A stretch of DNA of 45,063 bases from CAYRVX01 sp964642165 (GCA_964642165.1 CAZXOC010000017.1:1-45063), one strand, 5' to 3'. Positions 35,611-44,490 are shown, counted from the first letter of the stretch. Numbers and translations are program-made. The notes: a model not told the origin generated them from the letters alone.

Positions 35611-36670
35611 GCGTTCTCCTGGTCACGGCCGACAGGACGGCGCGGAAGTCGGGCATCCGAAGCAGCCCCCGGGGGGCGAAGAGCATGATGGCGATGAGGA
35701 TCGCCCCGAAGACGGCGTCGTCGTACGTGCGGAAGACCCCCCGCAGCGACAGAAAGTTCAGCAGGATCCCCATGATCATCGCCCCCCAGACGTTGGCCAT
35801 GCCGCCGACCGCCACGATCGCCACGTACCGGACCGACTTGGTGACCGTCGCCTCCGAGGGCCCGATGCTCCCGTTGTAGTGCGTCAGCAGCGCCCCGCCC
35901 GCGGCGGCCAGCACCGCGCTGAGGATGAAGATCGCCAGCTTGCAGCGGTAGGCGTTGACGCCCAGGGAGTGGGCGGCCTCCTCGTTCTGGTGAATGGCGC
36001 GCAGGGCCCGACCGACGCGGGAGTGGACCAGGTTGACGGCCAGCACCATCGCCGCCAGCACGACGCCCCAGGCGATGTAGTAGTTCTGGACGCGGAAGGG
36101 CGCACGCCCGTTGACCTGCAGGGCGCCGATCAGGCGGAAGGGAGGCACGTTCGAGATGCCGTCGGCCTGGCCGAGGACCTCCGCCCCCAGCACCAGCCGG
36201 TAGATGATCAGGCCGAAGCCCAACGTCGCCATCGCGAGGTAGTGGCCCTTCAGCCGGATCACCGGCAGGCCGATCAGCAAGGCGACCAGGGCCGCCAGCA
36301 CCAGGGCCGCGACGAACGCCGGCCAGGGCGCCACGGCCACCACCGTCTGGCCGTACAGGTCCTGTCGCTCGAGGATCAGCCCCGCCGAGCGGAACCAGGC
36401 GACGAGGGGCGCGTCGCGCCACGCCAGGAGGTTGAAGGTCGTCACGGCGGCCGAGGTGTAGCCCCCGACCGCGAAAAAACCGGCGTGCCCCAGCGAGATC
36501 TGGCCGGCGTAGCCCATCAGCAGGCACAGGCCGACCACCACCAGGGCGTAGTAGGCCGACATCGTCATCTGCGTCATGTAGTAGGTCGCGTCGGCCGCCG
36601 CCAGGACACCGTGGGCCCCCACCACCAGCACGACGGAGACGAGGACCGGGATGTGCCTCCGCAGACGCAT
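35591..36670 (-). CDS. livM: Branched-chain-type ABC transporter permease LivM
   Basis: A 359-residue inner-membrane permease with many hydrophobic segments. It has the family signature GYAGQISLGHAGFFAVGGY near the N-terminus, then a hydrophilic loop, RLKGHYLAMATLGFG, and the cytoplasmic coupling region GRALRAIHQNEEAAHSLGVN. The ATG shares one base with the livH stop (TGATG), which fixes the start. It pairs with LivH to form the channel. Confidence 0.92.
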   Translation of the reverse strand: MRLRRHIPVLVSVVLVVGAHGVLAAADATYYMTQMTMSAYYALVVVGLCLLMGYAGQISLGHAGFFAVGGYTSAAVTTFNLLAWRDAPLVAWFRSAGLILERQDLYGQTVVAVAPWPAFVAALVLAALVALLIGLPVIRLKGHYLAMATLGFGLIIYRLVLGAEVLGQADGISNVPPFRLIGALQVNGRAPFRVQNYYIAWGVVLAAMVLAVNLVHSRVGRALRAIHQNEEAAHSLGVNAYRCKLAIFILSAVLAAAGGALLTHYNGSIGPSEATVTKSVRYVAIVAVGGMANVWGAMIMGILLNFLSLRGVFRTYDDAVFGAILIAIMLFAPRGLLRMPDFRAVLSAVTRRTHGRATP

Positions 36671-37560
36671 CACACCGCCCTCAACTCGCCCACCTCGCGC
36701 CGAACGAACAGCCCCGTCGGCCGGAACACCAGGATCAGCAGAAGGACCACGATCGAGACGGCCTCCTTGTACGCGACCGGGATCTGGCTGACCGCGAAGG
36801 CCTCCAGGAGCCCCAGGATCAGCCCCGCCGCGACGGCGGCAATGCTGTTGCCCAGCCCCCCCAGGATCGCCACCGTGAAGCCCTTGATCGCCAGCGACGC
36901 GCCCATGTCGTATTGCGTCTGGGTCATCGGGGAGATCACGCAGCCGGCCATCGCCCCGATCCCGGCGCTCAGCATGAACGAGAGCGTGACCATCCGGCGG
37001 ACGTTGATCCCGCACAGGCGAGCGGCCATGCGGTCGTTCGCGCAGGCCCTCATGGCCCGCCCGGTCAGCGTGAAGCGAAAGAACAGGGTCAACCCCGTGA
37101 CGATGACGGCGCTGACGCCCAGGACCCACAGGGCCTGAGGCGAGATCCGCGCGCCCAGGATGTCCACGCTCGAAACCGCCGTGCCCGTGAAAAACGGCAA
37201 GGCGCGAACCTTCTCGTCCCAGGTGTGCAGCATGGCCTCCCGCGTCAGGATCGACAGGCCGATCGTGATCACGATCAGCCGCAGCGTCGATGCGCCCCGC
37301 GCCGGCCGGATGAATACCAGCTCCAGCATCCCGCCGAACAGCGTCGTCAACACGACGGCCAGCAGGATCGCCACCGGCAGGGGGAAGGACCCGGAGAGGC
37401 TGATGGCCGTCATCGACCCGAGGATCAGGAACTCCCCCTGCGCGAAGTTGATGATGCCGGTCGTGCTGTAAATGATGTTGAAGCCGATGGCGACGATGGC
37501 GTAGATGCTGCCGACCGTGATCCCCGACAGGCAGTACTGCACGATCTGCACTTGGTCCAT
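36670..37560 (-). CDS. livH: Branched-chain-type ABC transporter permease LivH
   Basis: A 296-residue inner-membrane permease of the usual length. It shows the LivH pattern GSIYAIVAIGFNIIYSTTGIIN then FAQGEFL, repeated hydrophobic helices, and the coupling loop RAMRACANDRMAARLCGIN. The C-terminus ends with FRPTGLF, as in the family. It is preceded by a 145-base gap with a large hairpin that separates it from livK. Confidence 0.92.
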   Translation of the reverse strand: MDQVQIVQYCLSGITVGSIYAIVAIGFNIIYSTTGIINFAQGEFLILGSMTAISLSGSFPLPVAILLAVVLTTLFGGMLELVFIRPARGASTLRLIVITIGLSILTREAMLHTWDEKVRALPFFTGTAVSSVDILGARISPQALWVLGVSAVIVTGLTLFFRFTLTGRAMRACANDRMAARLCGINVRRMVTLSFMLSAGIGAMAGCVISPMTQTQYDMGASLAIKGFTVAILGGLGNSIAAVAAGLILGLLEAFAVSQIPVAYKEAVSIVVLLLILVFRPTGLFVRREVGELRAV

Positions 37561-37617
37561 GGGGGCTCAGCTCCTCGGGCCGAACAAACATCTCCCGCGG
37601 CCCGCATCGCCGGCCGA

Positions 37618-37676
37618 CGGCCCGGCGCCACGCCCGCTCGCGTCCCTCCCTCGGGACGGGCGTGGCGCGCGGGCCG
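37618..37676 (-). promoter_or_regulatory. Large hairpin between livK and livH
   Basis: GCGCCACGCCCG (37625-37636) pairs perfectly with 37657-37668. The stem is extended outward by CGGCCCG/CGGGCCG (37618-37624 with 37670-37676, one bulged base) and inward by GTCCC/GGGAC. It lies just after livK. Such structures after binding-protein genes are known to cause partial termination or to stabilise the upstream message so that the binding protein is made in excess. There is no long U-tract, so processing or partial termination is more likely than full termination. Confidence 0.6.
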
Positions 37677-37705
37677 AAGGGTAGCTCCACAGCAGCAGCC
37701 TGGGA

Positions 37706-38878
37706 TTACTCCTGGTACAGGGCGAACTTGCCGTCCTTGACCGTCAGCATCTCGAAGGAGTCCTCGCCCAGGCCGTTGTGATCCGTCGGGGACATGTTGA
37801 AGATGCCGGCCGTGCCTACCACGCCTTGCAGGCCCTCGATGGCGTCGCGGACCTTGTCCATGTCGGTGCTGCCCGCCGCCTTGATGGCCTCCTTCAGGAG
37901 CAGGAGGGCGTCGTAGGCGTGCCCGCCGAACGTGCTGGCGTCTTCCTTGTACTTGCCCTCGTAGGTGCTCTTGTACGCCACGAGCACCTTCTTCTGGGGA
38001 TGGTCGTCAGGTAGGATGTCCGCCACGAGCAGGCGCCCGCAGGGGAAGATCGTGCCGTTGGCGGCCTCGCCGCCCTGCTCGACGTACTTGATGTTCCCGA
38101 ACCCGTGGCTCTGGAACAGCGGCACGTCCAGGCCGATCTGCTTCATGTTCTTGGCCACGAGGGCCTGGGCGGGCACGATCGACCAGTTCACCACCGCCTG
38201 CACGTCCGCGCCCTTCAGCTTGGTCACCACGCTCGTCAGGTCCGTCTCCTTCTTGTCGTACACCTCGGAGATCGCGATCGTGATGCCGTAGTCCGGGGCG
38301 AACTTCTCGAGCTGGGCCTTCCCGGCCATGCCGAAACCGGCGTTGCTCACCAGGACGCCCACCTTCGTGATCTTCCGGGCCTTCATCGTCTGGAAGATGC
38401 GCTTCGCCGCGTCGCTGTCCTTCTGCGGCGTCTTGAAGACGTAGCTGGCGACCGGGTTGACGATCGTCTCGGCGGCGGCGCACGACAGCAGGATCGTCTT
38501 GCCCTCCTGGCAGATGTTCTTGATCGCCAGCGTCTCGCCGCTCGTCGACGGCCCGATGATCGCCAGGACCTTCTCCTCGTCGATGAGCTGCTTGGTCAGG
38601 GAGATGGCCTTCTCCGGGCTGGCACCGGAGTCCTTGATGATCAACTCGACCTGCCGCCCGAGGATCCCCCCGGACGCGTTGACCTGGTCGCGAAGCATCT
38701 CAAGCGTCTTGGACTCCGGCGCGCCCAGGAACGAGGCCGGGCCCGAGATCGCCAGGATGGCCCCGACCTTGATCGGTTCGGCCGAGGGCCCCGGCTTGGG
38801 GGGCTCCGACTTCTCGCAGCCGAGAACGAGCCCCAGGACGGCCACCGCTACAACCAGGTTCAGAATGTGCTTTCCCAT
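37706..38878 (-). CDS. livK: Branched-chain-type ABC transporter substrate-binding lipoprotein
   Basis: A 390-residue periplasmic binding protein (family with Leu/Ile/Val-binding proteins). The N-terminus is a lipoprotein signal with LVLGC as lipobox, so it is probably tethered through Cys21. Typical segments: KVGAILAISGPASFLG, VELIIKDSGASPEKA, IIGPSTSGETLAI, and the late SFEMLTVKDGKF. It starts 27 bases after the ACT gene with GGGAG before the ATG. Ligand is not certain: the neighbouring PaaK and ACT genes suggest aromatic amino acids or aryl acids rather than leucine. Confidence 0.92.
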   Translation of the reverse strand: MGKHILNLVVAVAVLGLVLGCEKSEPPKPGPSAEPIKVGAILAISGPASFLGAPESKTLEMLRDQVNASGGILGRQVELIIKDSGASPEKAISLTKQLIDEEKVLAIIGPSTSGETLAIKNICQEGKTILLSCAAAETIVNPVASYVFKTPQKDSDAAKRIFQTMKARKITKVGVLVSNAGFGMAGKAQLEKFAPDYGITIAISEVYDKKETDLTSVVTKLKGADVQAVVNWSIVPAQALVAKNMKQIGLDVPLFQSHGFGNIKYVEQGGEAANGTIFPCGRLLVADILPDDHPQKKVLVAYKSTYEGKYKEDASTFGGHAYDALLLLKEAIKAAGSTDMDKVRDAIEGLQGVVGTAGIFNMSPTDHNGLGEDSFEMLTVKDGKFALYQE

Positions 38879-38905
38879 CGGTGTCTCCCTTTCTTGCTCT
38901 TGGGG

Positions 38906-39337
38906 TTACAGGTTCTGAATCGTCTCTTCCGGCAATACGAGGATACCCTCTCTCTCCAGCGTGTCCACGGCCCGCGCACCGTCGTCGATCTTGAAGAACA
39001 CGATCGCGTTGTCCCCGTTCTTCTCGACGAAGGCGTACATGTACTCGATGTTGAGCCCCTCGCGGTCCAGCGTCTGCACCACCCCGTGCAGGCCGCCCGG
39101 GCGGTCCGGGACCTCCACCGCGATGACGTCCGTCGCCTGGGCCGCCAGCCCGTGGGCCCGCAGGGCGCTCATGCACCGCTCCAGGTCGCTGACGATCAGC
39201 CGCAGGACGCCGTAGTCCGTCGTCTCCGCCAGCGACAGCGCGCGGATGTTGACCCCCTCGTCCGACAGGACCTTCGTCACGTCCGCCAGCCTTCCCTTCT
39301 TGTTCTCCAGGAAGATCGAGACTTGCTTCGTATACAT
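38906..39337 (-). CDS. Double ACT-domain protein heading the liv operon
   Basis: A 143-residue protein with two tandem ACT domains (KQVSIFLENKKGRLADVTKVL, then VPDRPGGLHGVVQTLDREGLN). It is a clear paralogue of the protein at 26748-27188. The ATG at 39337 is chosen over longer readings because GGGAGAG stands just upstream and the longer readings lack family resemblance. It is the first gene of ACT-livKHMGF-paaK. It is probably an amino-acid sensor; the partner is unknown. Confidence 0.9.
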   Translation of the reverse strand: MYTKQVSIFLENKKGRLADVTKVLSDEGVNIRALSLAETTDYGVLRLIVSDLERCMSALRAHGLAAQATDVIAVEVPDRPGGLHGVVQTLDREGLNIEYMYAFVEKNGDNAIVFFKIDDGARAVDTLEREGILVLPEETIQNL

Positions 39338-39379
39338 GGCGCTCTCCCTGGCCAGGCGGCCCGGTCGCACTGACGGGGC

Positions 39380-39409
39380 ATCATACTGCCTGCCCCGCCG
39401 TGGACACAA
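39380..39409 (-). promoter_or_regulatory. Candidate promoter of the ACT-liv-paaK operon
   Basis: TTGTGT (39404-39409) and TATGAT (39380-39385, 5 of 6) with an 18-base spacer on the minus strand. The predicted start is near 39373, about 36 bases before the ACT start codon. The -10 is good and the -35 poor. Confidence 0.45.
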
Positions 39410-39851
39410 GGCCAAGAAACGACGAGAATTCCGCCGCGCCCCGCGCCCGGCGTCCGGCGTCCGCCGCCGCGTGCGAGCAGCCGCCCCGACTGGCCTGTCC
39501 GGCGGGGCGTTGGGATTCCCGGCACGCCTGCCGCAGGCCGCTGGCGTACGGGCCGGGCCGCAGCCGTCACCGGCCCGGCGTGGTCCCGGTCCCGCTGCAT
39601 GCCCGGGCCCTTCCGCCTGTCCGTCCACGCCCCGCACCGCGACTTGCCTGAGCCCAAGCCGCGGCGCCGAGGCCCTGGCGGCCGCTCCGCCGGATGCGAA
39701 CGCCCCGCTGCGAGGTACTTCCCGGCCCTTCCCGCGAGATTCCCGCGTCTCCGGCGTGCCGCGCCCCGCGTCCCGCGAAACGGCCGTAAGTCTCCAAGTT
39801 ATGTGGCAGAAGTGTCCAATCCTGAAGCCCGCCGGAGGGCCAGAAAACAAC
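39410..39851. other. GC-rich stretch without a supported gene
   Basis: About 440 bases upstream of the liv operon. Several long open frames exist on both strands, but they are arginine- and proline-rich, lack ribosome sites and resemble no family, as expected for chance frames in GC-rich DNA. At 39812-39820 GTGTCCAAT resembles, in inverted form, the repeat found about 80 bases to the right. Confidence 0.4.
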
Positions 39852-39921
39852 ATAAAGCCTTTTTAAAAAATGCTTTATCTTTGTACAGATTTTGGACATT
39901 ACGCCGATTTTGGACATTCCG
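39852..39921. repeat. AT-rich palindrome followed by an 18-bp tandem repeat
   Basis: A 27-base AT-rich palindrome (ATAAAGC at 39852-39858 facing GCTTTAT at 39872-39878, with TTTTTAAAAA in its middle) is followed by two copies of GATTTTGGACATT at 39888-39900 and 39906-39918, phased 18 bases apart. A degenerate inverted copy lies near 39812. The island stands out sharply from its GC-rich surroundings. It could be an operator/promoter region, a mobile-element end, or a scar. Confidence 0.65.
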
Positions 39922-40584
39922 CCCCCGACCGCCGTAACTCCTGCATTTCCGTTTCCCCCGGGCGGTGTGCCGGGCCGGCGTCTAACGCGACCTGGGGCAT
40001 GGCCGTTGTTCGCCGCCTCCCAGCGGGGCCGGCTGCGGAGGACCCAGGACTTGCCCGTTGTCGGCCGCCCCGCCTGATCGCCGGCCGCCAGCCCCCAAAC
40101 GGCGGCGCCCGTCGGTTGCCACGGGCGCGAGCCCCGGGAACGGTCCCGGCCCCCGGCTCCAGAGTCCCCGAACCGGGGCGATTGAGGGCCCGCCCAGCCG
40201 CGCCTGGCCTTGCCGTATCGCCGCCGCACCGGTACGATGGATGACAGCCGCGATGCCCCGATCTCCTGCACGCTCGGCGCACCGCCCGTACGGCAAGATG
40301 ACCATGGCCTACGGGGAGTTTTTCCGCACCCGCGCGGCCGCCAGGGCAAGGGCCTCCGCGGCCGGTTTGACAGCGACTTGCTCATGGATGTCCCTGGCAC
40401 CCCATGGCCCCGGAATCCTCGCGAAGCCGAGAGAACGAGCCCCGAACCGGTGATCGGGAGCTTGAGCATGACTACCATCGTCCCCACTCCCCCGAGACCC
40501 CCGCCCAGGCGGAACCAGATTTGCTGTCAGCCATTTTGGAGACGGGACGCGGAGGCTGCTGTGCGCCAAACAATATGGAAGGAC
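39922..40584. other. Long region before the LamG gene, no gene supported
   Basis: About 660 bases. Open frames cross it on both strands, including an in-frame extension of the LamG gene back to 40210, but none has a ribosome site or recognisable sequence. The stretch may include decayed coding sequence. GGAAGGA at 40577-40583 is the ribosome site of the LamG gene. Confidence 0.4.
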
Positions 40585-40587
40585 ATG

Positions 40588-43500
40588 ATGATGACAAAGA
40601 GCGTCACGTTGTTATCCTTCGTTTTCATGGTGTATCCGGCGGCGTCACCCGTCGCTGCAGGATCCGATCTTTACGCCTATTACACGAGACTCGATTACAG
40701 GATCCCGCTGTCTGAGATCCGTATGGCCGCGCCTTTTACCGACCCGGAGCAGATCCGGGCCTACTGGGAAGCGCGTGGCGTCTCCCGCATCCCGTCTGAC
40801 GCGCCGCGCCCCAAGGACCCGGTCTTGAAACTCGGCATGGCGTGCCCCAATTTCGGCGGGATGTTCGAGGGACACATCGATGATGTGTGTCTCTACAACA
40901 GGACGCTCAGCGCAGAGGACATCGCGCGTCTGGCCGCGGGCAGGGGGGTGGACACGACTCTGATCGCCAACTACAGGTTCAACCGGAGCGCTGTTGATTC
41001 TGCCGGTGGGAAACCCGCGTTACGGCATGGAGGTGCGGGGTTTTCGTCCCACAGCAGGGAAGGCTCGCATTCTCTGCAGCTCGATGGTCGCAGCATGTGG
41101 GTGGAGTTGCCTGTCGAGACCCGCGCGCAGAGCGGTTTCACCTGGGGCGCCTGGATCAAGACGAGCGGCAACGGGACGGTCATTGCCCACTGCAGCAGGT
41201 CCGGGCCGTGGCACGCCCGGGGCCGGTGCCTTTTTGTCCGGAACGGGAAGCTGACCTTCGATATGGGCTGGGTCGGTGCCGTCAAACACCCTGCGCCTGT
41301 TGCGGACGGCCGATGGCACCATGTGGCGGTTGCTGGAGGAAAGACGCTGAGAGGGCTGGACCTCTACGTGGACGGCAAGCGCTCGCCGGGCGGGCGTGCG
41401 ATCACCGGAAGGTTTGCAGACATCGTCGTTCACATTGACGACAACAGGCGCCTTGTCTTCGGGCGAGAGACGTCCTACCGCCCTTGGCTGCAGACTCCGA
41501 GCGGCAGGTCCCCCTTCAAACCACTCGTCGAGTGCAAACCCGATCCCATGTGCCTGGCCTCGTACGTCCGCATCATCAAAAACGAACCCGACGAGGTGCT
41601 CGTGCACTGGTGCCATGTGCCGGATCCGGAGAGCATCGTCATCACAGAGAAGATCCACGAACTCGTGACGGTCACGCCGGACGGCAGGGTCGTGCGCCGG
41701 CTCAAGGTCGGCACGCCAAGGCTTGAAGCGTTTGAGGATCCGGCCAACGTCACGGTGCAGACGCTTGCGATGACAAAGACGGGCATCAAAGAGCTGTCCC
41801 TGTCACAGGCGAAGCGATCCGGAGGACCAGCCAGCGCCGTGCCGGGCAGTGCAGTCCGTGATACGGTACCCGGATCCCCTGCAGCCTGGCTGAGATTCGA
41901 TGAAGGGCTCCGCAGGAGAGCCAGGTCCGAGCAGCACAGAACCCGGGATCGTGTCAGCGGAGCGATCTGCACCATCTCCGGCAACAAGGCCCTGTGGAAA
42001 GCCGGTGTGTCGGGGACCGCCCTGGCCTTTGACGGGTACTTCTCAAAGGTCACGCTGCCGAGGGGAAAGGCGCCCCGCGTCACAGACGAACTCACACTCG
42101 AGGCGTGGGTGGTTCTCGGGGCCTATCCGTGGAACGATGCAGGAATTGTCCACCGGTCATCCGGTGAAGTCATTACACCGGAAGCCTACAAGCATGGTTA
42201 CCGGGATCCGTATGTCTACCAGCCCTGGGACATGCAGGGCTACATGCTCGGGATTGACCCCTACGGGCGGCCCGTGTTTAAGGTGAACGGCAGGCAGGCC
42301 GGCGGGGGAGAGGTGCCGCACAAGGAGACCGTGAACGCGAAACATGTCATCCCGACCTACCGCTGGGTCCATCTGGCCGGCGTGTACGGCCACGGCAGCA
42401 TGTCTCTCTACATGAACGGTGAACTGGTTGATCAAAGAGCGTCGTCTGGCGCCATCAAGGTGCCGGACAGGGACGTGCTGATCGGACTGAATGGTGACGC
42501 GCAGAGGATTTCCGATCCGGTATCCCACAGCGACTTTGCCGCCAAGAACAACCCACCCATCATTTACGGCATTGAAGGACTGATTGACGAGGTGAGGATC
42601 TATAATCAGGCCCTGTCGCACGAACAGGTACGCGCATCGTACGCGGCCTTGCGCCCGTCTGCGGAGTTAGTTGACCCGGCGTGCCTGGGCCGAAGAACCC
42701 TCCCGGGGGAGGTCACGGGACAGCCGGCCGGGGCATTCGGCGCGTCGTACAAGACACTGGCCTATCACGAGATCTGGGACAATCTCTGGCGGTCCAGTCC
42801 GTACCGGGACATCGTGGTCCGATTCGACACGTTGCCGGCAAGCGTCGTGTTCTGGCAGGGAACGAATTACGGGTCCGGATGGGTAACGGAAAACAACCGG
42901 TGGATGTCCGACCAGAGCGCCGAGATCGGAGGTCCCCATGGCTGCGCCGAACACATGGCGGACAAGCGGGGACGGTTCAGCCACGTCCGCCTGATTGAAA
43001 ACACGGATGCGCGCGTGGTCATTCATTGGCGCTACCCGTCGATTGACGTGGGGTACGTGTTTCCGGCTCCGGATGTGTGGGCGGACGAGTACTACACCAT
43101 CTACCCGGACGGTGCGGGCATACGGTATGTGGCACGCGCCAAGGGCGGTTGGCATGACACCCAGTTCCTGACACAGGCCGGCACGACCTGTCTCGACAAT
43201 CTCAGCCTCACCGCCTTGACCGTGGCCAACCTGGACGGTGAGAGTGCGGACTTGACATGGGCGCTGCCGAACCGCGTACCGCGCAATCCGATCAAGGACG
43301 CCTGCATCAAGGTCCTCAACTACAAATCGACCTGGAAGGTCTACGTGATTTACCGGGAAGGGGCTCAGATCGGGCAATGGGGTGGCTCCGAGCAATCCAA
43401 GCATACACCGGATCCCTTTGCCGGGCCCTGGAACCACTGGCCCGTTGGGCTCAACCCATCCGACGGCCGGTACGCGGTATCCCACGACAGGGTCACGCAC

Positions 43501-43920
43501 GCGGCCATCGGCGGTGCGCGCGGCGTGGGCAGCTTTGTTATGTATGGCTTTACCGACCAGGCCGCAACAAGCCTCATCCCGCTGGCCAGATCCTGGAATC
43601 ACCCACCGACGGTCGAACATCTGAAGGGCTGTGAGGGCGGGGCATACGGGCAGACCGAGCGTGCCTACCGACTGACAGCGAAGGCGTCGTCCATGTCGTT
43701 TGACCTGGATGGCTCGGAAGACACGCCGATCTACAATCCGTGCTTTGTCATAGAGAAGTGGACGAACAGACACAAGGCCCAACTCAGCATCAATGGCAAG
43801 GCAGTGGCCCCTGGCAAGTCCTTCAGGCAGGGCATCACTCGAAACACGGACGGCACAAGAACGCTCGTGGTGTGGCTGGAACTCAAGTCGACTTCACCTG
43901 TGAGATTTGCGGTCAGGTGA
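40588..43920 (+). CDS. Large secreted LamG-domain protein with internal duplication
   Basis: A 1,110-residue exported protein. Three ATGs (40585, 40588, 40591) follow GGAAGGA; 40588 is used here. The signal peptide is SVTLLSFVFMVYPAASPVAA. Residues about 95-115 (GHIDDVCLYNRTLSAEDIARL) look like the tail of a LamG domain whose front is missing. A LamG domain follows at about 126-294 (FTWGAWIKT, RWHHVAVAGG, LDLYVDGKR), then a beta-rich module at about 308-408. A second LamG domain is at about 428-684 (LTLEAWVVLG, IDEVRIYNQALS), followed by a longer version of the same beta module at about 718-888 and an unrecognised C-terminus. LamG domains usually bind glycans. No catalytic site is evident. 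By eye, codon third positions are less GC-biased than in neighbouring genes, which may indicate transfer. Confidence 0.87.
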   Translation: MMTKSVTLLSFVFMVYPAASPVAAGSDLYAYYTRLDYRIPLSEIRMAAPFTDPEQIRAYWEARGVSRIPSDAPRPKDPVLKLGMACPNFGGMFEGHIDDVCLYNRTLSAEDIARLAAGRGVDTTLIANYRFNRSAVDSAGGKPALRHGGAGFSSHSREGSHSLQLDGRSMWVELPVETRAQSGFTWGAWIKTSGNGTVIAHCSRSGPWHARGRCLFVRNGKLTFDMGWVGAVKHPAPVADGRWHHVAVAGGKTLRGLDLYVDGKRSPGGRAITGRFADIVVHIDDNRRLVFGRETSYRPWLQTPSGRSPFKPLVECKPDPMCLASYVRIIKNEPDEVLVHWCHVPDPESIVITEKIHELVTVTPDGRVVRRLKVGTPRLEAFEDPANVTVQTLAMTKTGIKELSLSQAKRSGGPASAVPGSAVRDTVPGSPAAWLRFDEGLRRRARSEQHRTRDRVSGAICTISGNKALWKAGVSGTALAFDGYFSKVTLPRGKAPRVTDELTLEAWVVLGAYPWNDAGIVHRSSGEVITPEAYKHGYRDPYVYQPWDMQGYMLGIDPYGRPVFKVNGRQAGGGEVPHKETVNAKHVIPTYRWVHLAGVYGHGSMSLYMNGELVDQRASSGAIKVPDRDVLIGLNGDAQRISDPVSHSDFAAKNNPPIIYGIEGLIDEVRIYNQALSHEQVRASYAALRPSAELVDPACLGRRTLPGEVTGQPAGAFGASYKTLAYHEIWDNLWRSSPYRDIVVRFDTLPASVVFWQGTNYGSGWVTENNRWMSDQSAEIGGPHGCAEHMADKRGRFSHVRLIENTDARVVIHWRYPSIDVGYVFPAPDVWADEYYTIYPDGAGIRYVARAKGGWHDTQFLTQAGTTCLDNLSLTALTVANLDGESADLTWALPNRVPRNPIKDACIKVLNYKSTWKVYVIYREGAQIGQWGGSEQSKHTPDPFAGPWNHWPVGLNPSDGRYAVSHDRVTHAAIGGARGVGSFVMYGFTDQAATSLIPLARSWNHPPTVEHLKGCEGGAYGQTERAYRLTAKASSMSFDLDGSEDTPIYNPCFVIEKWTNRHKAQLSINGKAVAPGKSFRQGITRNTDGTRTLVVWLELKSTSPVRFAVR

Positions 43921-44190
43921 ACTCGGACCGATGGCATAGACCGCCGCCCCCGGGGCCGAGCGGGCCGCCCACGGGAGAGCGAATCTCCTATCAGTGGGCA
44001 AGATCATGGCAGCAACACGAATTGCGGCGTCGATTCGCCTGTTGGGCCTGGGAGGAAGAGGAGTCGGGAATCCGGACCCCGTTTCCTCTCCGACCGGGCG
44101 CAACGGCCCGACCGGAAGGTCCATCTCGAAGGGCTCAAGGTACTCGTTCAACAGCGCGGATATCCGCTCAGGGGCATTCCCGACGGTCAT
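43894..44190 (-). CDS. Small open frame with a strong ribosome site, doubtful
   Basis: A 98-residue reading frame from an ATG at 44190 with GAGGAGG seven bases upstream. It begins MTVGNAPERISALLNEYLEP, which looks protein-like, then becomes proline- and arginine-rich (PLPPRPNRRIDAA) with no family resemblance. Its end overlaps the stop of the convergent LamG gene by 27 bases. It may be the 5' remnant of a disrupted gene near the tRNA and insertion sequence, or not a gene at all. Confidence 0.35.
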   Translation of the reverse strand: MTVGNAPERISALLNEYLEPFEMDLPVGPLRPVGEETGSGFPTPLPPRPNRRIDAAIRVAAMILPTDRRFALPWAARSAPGAAVYAIGPSSPDRKSHR

Positions 44191-44383
44191 AGGTCCGCCT
44201 CCTCGCGGCAAGCACTCCACCTGCTGCGTCGGGGGCTTTGCGCGCCGAGCTGAAGCGGGGGGAGAGTCCAGCCGTCTTCCTGTTGACCCGGTTCCGGCGT
44301 CCGGCTAGACTCACAGGGACGGCGGCAGCCTGGTCCGGGTCGTCTGCGGCACGCCCGGCACCGGGCTGGTGGCTGTTGTGCGT

Positions 44384-44457
<74 letters not shown>

Positions 44458-44464
44458 ATCCTGC

Positions 44465-44490
44465 CGAACGGCGGCTCCTGCTGCCGTTCG
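44465..44490 (+). terminator. Hairpin just after tRNA-Arg
   Basis: CGAACGGC (44465-44472) and GCCGTTCG (44483-44490) form an 8-bp stem with a 10-base loop, eight bases after the tRNA. The following TTGG is only weakly T-rich. It is probably the transcription end or 3' processing element of the tRNA transcript. Confidence 0.55.

Noticed and set aside
39338..39853. Longer N-terminus for the second ACT protein
   Set aside because: The extra residues are Arg/Ala/Gly-rich, run across a promoter-like site, and have no counterpart in the paralogue.
39886..39921. Possible CRISPR repeat
   Set aside because: Only two copies with a 5-base gap, no spacers and no cas genes.
40210..40584. Longer N-terminus for the LamG protein
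   Set aside because: The extension is low-complexity, precedes a good ribosome site, and would place the signal peptide inside the protein.
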